A stretch of 35,677 nucleotides of DNA, taken from the NCBI GenBank assembly GCA_947476285.1, contig CANJPU010000056.1:1-35677 (forward strand), in the 5' to 3' direction. Source of the DNA: Comamonadaceae bacterium. Its GTDB lineage: Bacteria > Pseudomonadota > Gammaproteobacteria > Burkholderiales > Burkholderiaceae_C. Positions 31,353-35,677 of the stretch are shown here, piece after piece (the first letter of the stretch is position 1; every line of letters begins with the position of its first letter). A model generated the notes under the pieces. It was given only the letters and a program-made list of their open reading frames with translations. It was not told the DNA's origin and did no database searches. The position numbers and the translations under genes are program-made.

Positions 31353-32785
31353 GATGCGATCTCCTGGGTTGCAGGCATGGATCCACGCTCGCCCGTGGCT
31401 GGCCAGCTTGGAATGATAGCGGTCATCATGCCAGCGCCGCCGCCAGCACGCACCACAAGTATGCCCTCTGGGCGGAATTTCGGCACTTGTCTGCCGGCAG
31501 CCGAGGGATCGCCCTCGGCGATGCCACCCGCGCCGGGAACCAGGCTGTCGCCGTCGATGATCGTGAGTTCATGCAAACGTTCTATCAAGTGCGCCTTGCT
31601 CCATCGGGCGTCAAGAAACACGCGCGCATGTTCGGGTGAGATGACCAGCAGCACGTCGGCCTTGCCCGTTGACTTGGGATGATCGACTGCCAGCATGGCG
31701 CTGGCGTAGCTGCGCGAGAGCGACTCCGGATCACGCGACTTCTGGTCCATGATGCCCAGCATGCCAGCCGCGGCAAACAAGGTGACCGCACTGCGCCCGG
31801 CCGCGATGCCGCGCTGGACCGACAAGGGCTCCCAGGTGCTGTTGGGCGACTCGGCAAAGCAAGAGGTGTATTTGCCCGAATTGCCAAGACAAGCCATGTC
31901 GATTTCGCCGGGCCGCCCGCCGCCCACATTGCGCACCACCAGTTGCAGCGTACGACCGATGGTGGCGTTGGCGCGATTGCCCTGCCCCAGCACATTGCCG
32001 GCTGAGTTCATGCCAATGGCCTGAGCGGCTGGTCCGTTGACGATGACCATGGGAGCGGCGAAGTGCGTCGTGCACAGCAGACCATGCATGTTGAACTTGG
32101 GCTGCAGCGCCGCTTCAATAGCGGCCAGCAGAACCGGCATGTACTCTGGTTTGGCACCGGCCATGACGGCGTTGATCGCGACTTTCTCGACCGTGCAAGG
32201 CACAAGATCGGGCGGCATTAAGCCCAGCACCTCATCAGACCTGCGCGAAGTGCCTGCAAGCATGCGCGCCACCCGCACCGGTGTGGGTGGCACCACCGGC
32301 AGGCCATCGCTCCAGCCGCGCTCGAAGCATGCTTCGATCTCATCTTCACCGCTGCCCAATTCGATCTGCCGCGAGGCCAGGCGGATGTCCCCGAAGCGAA
32401 CGCCCAGCTCTTCGGCCATGCCCGGCTCCTGCGTCTTGGAGCCGCAGCCCGGCCGAGTATCGGGTAGGCCTGCCCCGAGGCTGCGCAGACCGGACACACG
32501 CTCCCATTCGCCCCGGTGCCAACCGATGCAGCGGTCAATCACTTGCCCCGCCTGCACGCGAATCAAAGTCGGCACGATCTCGATGTCCAGTCGCCATGAG
32601 TGCTCAAGTGAGGCATCGTATGCACCACCTGGCAAACCGGCGGCAAACTCGGGCGAGTCCTGAACGTAAACGGTCAAAGGGGGCGCACCACGCGCCAGTT
32701 CATCCAGCACAGGCACGACCAGCGCGCAAGTTGGACAGTCGCGTTTGACCACGACGATGAGTCCGTCAACGGGGTTGTATGTCAT
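31349..32785 (-). CDS. Thioredoxin-fold domain fused to a conserved UGSC-associated domain
   Basis: This is a 478-residue protein. Residues 1-100 form a thioredoxin-like domain with CPTC (Cys17-Cys20) and a cis-proline segment IVPTL (Pro72). Residues about 130-470 form a large conserved domain with FERGWSDGLPVVPPTPVRV, VEKVAINAVMAGAKPEYMPV, ANATIGRTLQLVVRNVGG and GNSGKYTSCFAE. I recognise this domain from proteins encoded beside UGSC proteins, but no function is established for it. The stop overlaps the selenoprotein start by 4 bases, so the products are made together and may form a redox pair: the dithiol of the thioredoxin domain could reduce the selenenyl-sulfide of the UGSC protein. No signal peptide is seen. 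The gene lies 27 bases after the molybdoenzyme gene. Confidence 0.8.
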   Translation of the reverse strand: MTYNPVDGLIVVVKRDCPTCALVVPVLDELARGAPPLTVYVQDSPEFAAGLPGGAYDASLEHSWRLDIEIVPTLIRVQAGQVIDRCIGWHRGEWERVSGLRSLGAGLPDTRPGCGSKTQEPGMAEELGVRFGDIRLASRQIELGSGEDEIEACFERGWSDGLPVVPPTPVRVARMLAGTSRRSDEVLGLMPPDLVPCTVEKVAINAVMAGAKPEYMPVLLAAIEAALQPKFNMHGLLCTTHFAAPMVIVNGPAAQAIGMNSAGNVLGQGNRANATIGRTLQLVVRNVGGGRPGEIDMACLGNSGKYTSCFAESPNSTWEPLSVQRGIAAGRSAVTLFAAAGMLGIMDQKSRDPESLSRSYASAMLAVDHPKSTGKADVLLVISPEHARVFLDARWSKAHLIERLHELTIIDGDSLVPGAGGIAEGDPSAAGRQVPKFRPEGILVVRAGGGAGMMTAIIPSWPATGERGSMPATQEIAS

Positions 32786-32812
32786 CGGTGTTCTCTCACT
32801 CTATGCATTGGC

Positions 32813-35011
32813 TCACAAAAGGTCGCCTGCGTGCAGGCTGACCGATACCGGTATGGCGCTCATGCGCGGAATGCCGCTGATGGGATCGCGCTCGTCCATG
32901 TTGATCAGACGGGACACGCTGCCCAGCACCTGCTCTTGGCCCAACTCGCCCAGCCGCGAGCTGGCGTTCCCGAAACCATGTACGACCGAGATGACGCCTG
33001 GCTTGAGGGTATTGTCCAGTTCGGCGCGGGCCAGCATCAGCCCGTGCCGCGAGCGAATGGCCACCAGATCACCCGACGCAATGCCCAGCGCCGCCAGATC
33101 CTGCGCATGCATGCAGGCCGGCGGACTGACTCGCCCGCCATCGAGCTTGGGCACGCCTCGGCCTGCGGAGTTCATCAGCTTGTTGGTACGCCGGCTGACC
33201 AGTGTGAGTGGAAACTCCGGGCTCTTCGCATCGGATGCGCTTTCGCTGAGCAATTGACTGAGCTCGCCCATCATTCGGGTATCGGCCAACTGCAGCATCG
33301 CGGTGCAGGTAGGTTCACGCGCCTGCACGCGAAGCTCGCTGTCATGCACATGGCCATGCGGATGCAATTTGACTTCATCCAGCGGCACCCGTGAGTTCGC
33401 GCAGGCCAGTTCGATCATCTCGTCGACACTGGGCACACGGGACATGTCCAGCGGGATGGTCTGGGTGGGCCCCTCCAGGTTGGGCCCTTGCCCACGCATG
33501 TTGACCCATTCAAGCTGCAAGCCCATGCGTTGGGCCAGGCCGAAGAAGAACGCACCATCGTCAATCAAATCCGAGCCTGGCGGCATGGGCAGCACGGCGG
33601 GTGTGTACTGCGCCCATGGCATCGTGAAACCGCGGGACACACCCGCGTATTTCATCGCCTCGGTCATGCGCGTGCTGGCCGGCACTTCGAGTGACAGCGG
33701 CGGTGCAATGACGTAGTGCGCAGACTGGGCGGTGTCCGACATGAGGTAATCGAACACCACCAGCAGCTCCAGCTTGTTCATGGCGGCCTCGGTCTTTTGC
33801 TGGTCAGGCCATGCCAGCACCGGATTGCCGCCCAGACAGAACAAGGCCTTCACCTGCCCGTCTCCATCTTTCAAGATCTCATCGGCCAAGGCCGCAGTGG
33901 GCATGCCGCACACACTTTCCATCAGGCCGTGCACCCGCATCGGGCGATCGCTGCTGACCGGGTAAGGTGCGTAGGGCTGCGCGCGGGGCGTGAACGCCGG
34001 CAACAACACATTCGGAAATGGCGCCTTGTCGCCCTCGCGGGCCCAGCGGCCACACACCGTGTTCAGACACAGCGCAAGATAGAAAGTGAGATTGCTGCGA
34101 GTGGAAAAACTCGGACCGGTTGAGCACACCACACCTCCCCGCGCGGCGCTACCGAAGCTGCGCGCCGCCTGAACAAACTGCTCCACTGGCACATCGGCCC
34201 GGGCCGCCACCACCTGCGGCGTAAAGCCCGCAAGCGCAGACTTCAGCGCCTCGAAGCCGACTGCATTGGCGGCCACAAAATCCGCGTCATGCAGGCCTTC
34301 ATCGATGATGAGGCGGAGCATTCCCGCAAGCAGCAGTGCATCTTGCCCGGGGCGCGCCTGAAGATGAATGTGCGCCCGCTTAGCTGTTTCGGTACGACGC
34401 GGATCGATCACGATCAACTTCATGCCGCGCTCGGCCGCTTCCTTCAGCCGGGCACCCGGATTGTTGTAGGGCGCACCGTTGGACTTGGCAATGACAGGGT
34501 TGGCGCCAACGATCATCCAGGTGTCTGAGCCGTCAAAGGACTGCAAGCCGGCATGCCAGTTGCCGTGCAGCGCCACGCTGGTGTACTCGGCGGGCTTGTC
34601 GATGGTGGCGGCAGAGAATGTCATGCGTGAGCCAACCGCGCGAAACCATGCCTTGGCAATGGGCTCACCGACTGGGTGCGAGACCCGCCCCGTGCCGGTG
34701 AACATGGCCACACTGCGCGGCCCATGTTCAGCGAGAATTTTCGTGAGCTTGGCGGCGATCTCATCCATCGCGTCCTGTGAACCGATGCTCGCCCAGCCGC
34801 CATCGGGCTGCCTGCGCATGCAGTGGAGCAGGCGCTGCGGATGATTGTGTTGTTCGGGTAATGCGCGGCCCTTGGGACAACTGTAGCCGTCGAATGCCGG
34901 CGCCTGCGGATCGCCAGTGACCTTGACGGCCCGCCCGCCATCGACCGTCACCAGTATGGGACAGAAGGCAAGGCAGTTGCGACAAAAGCTAGGGACAAGG
35001 CTTGCGGTCAC
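32813..35011 (-). CDS. Molybdopterin-dependent oxidoreductase (DMSO reductase superfamily)
   Basis: This 732-residue protein of the bis-MGD molybdenum/tungsten enzyme superfamily starts at GTG 35011 with AAGGAA upstream. A [4Fe-4S] motif is present at Cys10, Cys13, Cys17 and Cys45 (CRNCLAFC then CPKGR). Molybdopterin-binding segments include GANPVIAKSNGAP, VIDPRRTETAKRAHIHLQARPGQD and the C-terminal MHAQDLAALGIASGDLVAI. No Tat signal is found, so it is cytoplasmic. At the usual metal-ligand region (about residues 132-150, FSAATIDKPAEYTS) there is no Cys or Sec; Asp, Thr or Ser could fill the site. It is the first gene of the operon with the thioredoxin fusion and the selenoprotein. The reaction is unknown; formate dehydrogenase activity is not supported because the Sec/Cys ligand is missing. 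Confidence 0.88.
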   Translation of the reverse strand: MTASLVPSFCRNCLAFCPILVTVDGGRAVKVTGDPQAPAFDGYSCPKGRALPEQHNHPQRLLHCMRRQPDGGWASIGSQDAMDEIAAKLTKILAEHGPRSVAMFTGTGRVSHPVGEPIAKAWFRAVGSRMTFSAATIDKPAEYTSVALHGNWHAGLQSFDGSDTWMIVGANPVIAKSNGAPYNNPGARLKEAAERGMKLIVIDPRRTETAKRAHIHLQARPGQDALLLAGMLRLIIDEGLHDADFVAANAVGFEALKSALAGFTPQVVAARADVPVEQFVQAARSFGSAARGGVVCSTGPSFSTRSNLTFYLALCLNTVCGRWAREGDKAPFPNVLLPAFTPRAQPYAPYPVSSDRPMRVHGLMESVCGMPTAALADEILKDGDGQVKALFCLGGNPVLAWPDQQKTEAAMNKLELLVVFDYLMSDTAQSAHYVIAPPLSLEVPASTRMTEAMKYAGVSRGFTMPWAQYTPAVLPMPPGSDLIDDGAFFFGLAQRMGLQLEWVNMRGQGPNLEGPTQTIPLDMSRVPSVDEMIELACANSRVPLDEVKLHPHGHVHDSELRVQAREPTCTAMLQLADTRMMGELSQLLSESASDAKSPEFPLTLVSRRTNKLMNSAGRGVPKLDGGRVSPPACMHAQDLAALGIASGDLVAIRSRHGLMLARAELDNTLKPGVISVVHGFGNASSRLGELGQEQVLGSVSRLINMDERDPISGIPRMSAIPVSVSLHAGDLL

Positions 35012-35081
35012 GCTTTGAATTTCCTTGCCAGATGGCGCTGGGCTGGGAGCAGTCTAGCAAGCCCTGGCTGGCGTGTCTGCC

Positions 35082-35125
35082 CAAGTTAGAAATGTCCCCT
35101 TTTCGTGCAAGTTGGAAATGCCCCC
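35082..35125 (+). repeat. Pair of short direct repeats resembling insertion-sequence ends
   Basis: CAAGTTAGAAATGTCCCC (35082-35099) recurs as CAAGTTGGAAATGCCCC (35109-35125), offset by 27 bases. Multiple repeats containing GAAATGTCCC are common in the ends of IS21-type elements in betaproteobacteria. No transposase gene is present, so this would be a solo end or a remnant. The IS assignment comes from memory of such ends and is tentative. Confidence 0.4.
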
Positions 35126-35227
35126 TGGGGAAGCTTTGCAGGCTGCCCCAGTGGGCTGCAATTTGGTGCTGGACTCTTACGCTGCGTTCATGTATCGCGC
35201 TTCGTTTCATGCGGTATGTGTCGCGTG

Positions 35228-35314
35228 TCGCGTCAGGCGCAAGCCGGCCAGGGCTCATGCTGTGGCGGTCTACGCTTCGCTTCGACTTCGCTGTGATTTG
35301 TGCTCTGGGGTCGG
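35228..35314 (+). repeat. Dispersed repeat, copy 1 (forward, with a short insertion)
   Basis: It contains CAGGCGCAAGCCGGCCAGGG, then a stretch related to GCTCATTCTG, then CTGTGATTTG and CTCTGGGGTCGG. The same word order appears in reverse orientation at 35399-35463. This copy has about 20 extra bases in the middle. Confidence 0.65.
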
Positions 35315-35398
35315 CGGTGCCCAACTCGCTGCGCGCCCTTCGGCCGCTCCGCTCAAACAAGGGCACCGAGCATGACAACGTGTCGCGCTGCGCGCGAT

Positions 35399-35463
35399 CC
35401 GACCCCAGAGCCCAAATCACAGCCGCCCCAGAATGAGCCCTGGCCGGCTTGCGCCTGCCGCGA
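35399..35463 (-). repeat. Dispersed repeat, copy 2 (inverted)
   Basis: This is the reverse complement of copy 1, without its central insertion. Read on the minus strand it gives GGCGCAAGCCGGCCAGGG, GCTCATTCTGGGGCGGCTG and CTCTGGGGTCGG. Together with copy 1 it makes a large imperfect hairpin. Confidence 0.65.
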
Positions 35464-35570
35464 CCGACAACTGGGTTGCGCGCGAAGGTTTCCGGCCCAG
35501 TGACCTCGGCTGCGCAAGCGAGATCTGTGCGCGCGAGATGTCTGCCCACTACGCGCGCCCACACCATGCC

Positions 35571-35630
35571 CGTCGCGGCAGGCGATGCCCGGCAGGCGCT
35601 CATTCTGGGGCGGCTGGGATTTGCGGCCTG
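35571..35630 (+). repeat. Dispersed repeat, copy 3 (forward, partial)
   Basis: CGTCGCGGCAGGCG followed by GCTCATTCTGGGGCGGCTG and GGATTTG repeats the left two-thirds of the unit in copy 2. It diverges before the CTCTGGGG part. Confidence 0.6.
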
Positions 35631-35677
35631 AATAGGGGTAGGGAAGGCGCAAGCCTCCCCTCCCTCCGCACCGTGCA

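Larger units (their letters stand above)
35012..35677 (+). other. Non-coding, repeat-rich interval
   Basis: I find no credible gene in these 666 bases. Short open frames occur on both strands but have no start context or family motifs and they cross repeat boundaries. The interval must contain the promoter of the minus-strand molybdoenzyme operon near 35012-35080, though I see no convincing -35/-10 pair. The rest holds a pair of transposon-end-like direct repeats and three related copies of a longer repeat. Confidence 0.6.

Noticed and set aside
32796..32807. TCACTCTATGCA shared with the end of the left palindrome
   Set aside because: Only 12 bases match, with no second arm nearby; likely chance or too short to support an element.
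35002..35631. Several 60-200 codon open frames on both strands at the right end
   Set aside because: They have biased Arg/Ala/Pro composition, lack start context, and cross the repeat copies; no family motif was recognised.

Overview
The window looks like an accessory catabolic region from a high-GC betaproteobacterium, most likely Burkholderiales (Comamonadaceae or Alcaligenaceae type). The inference rests on GC-rich codon use, the density of Bug/TctC-type periplasmic solute-binding proteins (four), and tight operons of carboxylate and amide metabolism genes. It contains about 28 protein-coding genes, no rRNA or tRNA and no CRISPR array.

Layout. (1) The left edge, 1-155, is a long imperfect palindrome resembling a miniature inverted-repeat element. 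(2) 178-3688 holds two minus-strand MmgE/PrpD genes flanking a plus-strand GntR/FCD regulator. (3) 3769-16263 is a ten-gene plus-strand operon: MmgE/PrpD, TcuA-like flavoprotein dehydrogenase, deacetylase-fold hydrolase (imidase/allantoinase type), MmgE/PrpD, divergent MmgE/PrpD, M20 amidohydrolase, amidase, class V aminotransferase, isocitrate lyase/PEP mutase family enzyme and a Bug protein. (4) 16282-17448 is a minus-strand maleylacetate-reductase-like enzyme, divergent from a Bug gene (17589-18578). (5) 18593-21200 is a minus-strand cassette of a second deacetylase-fold hydrolase, an AtuA/DUF1446 protein and a DUF4387 protein. It is divergent from (6) 21374-26471: Bug, divergent MmgE/PrpD, amidase, Bug. 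(7) 26612-30818 is a B12-dependent acyl-CoA mutase operon (large subunit, B12 subunit, MeaB chaperone, acyl-CoA dehydrogenase) behind a good sigma70-like promoter. (8) 35011-30825, minus strand, is a three-gene redox operon: molybdopterin oxidoreductase, thioredoxin-domain fusion and a UGSC-family selenoprotein with an in-frame UGA. (9) 35012-35677 is non-coding and repeat-rich.

How the genes may work together (inference). Bug proteins capture carboxylates or amides. Deacetylase-fold imidases, the M20 enzyme and the amidases open cyclic imides or ureides and release ammonia. The TcuA-like dehydrogenase, MmgE/PrpD enzymes, maleylacetate-reductase-like enzyme and lyase process the resulting unsaturated di- or tricarboxylates. 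The CoA mutase and dehydrogenase operon would handle a branched acyl-CoA. Three divergent intergenic regions carry the same 10-bp-spaced GGTATA-type direct repeat, which resembles operators of NanR-like GntR/FCD regulators, so the GntR gene at 1587 may control much of the region.

Most notable items: the UGSC selenoprotein with a well-placed SECIS-like hairpin, normally called as two broken ORFs; the B12 mutase, whose canonical substrate and catalytic residues are replaced; the shared operator; and six MmgE/PrpD paralogs in one window, two of which lack the usual active-site Lys and His.
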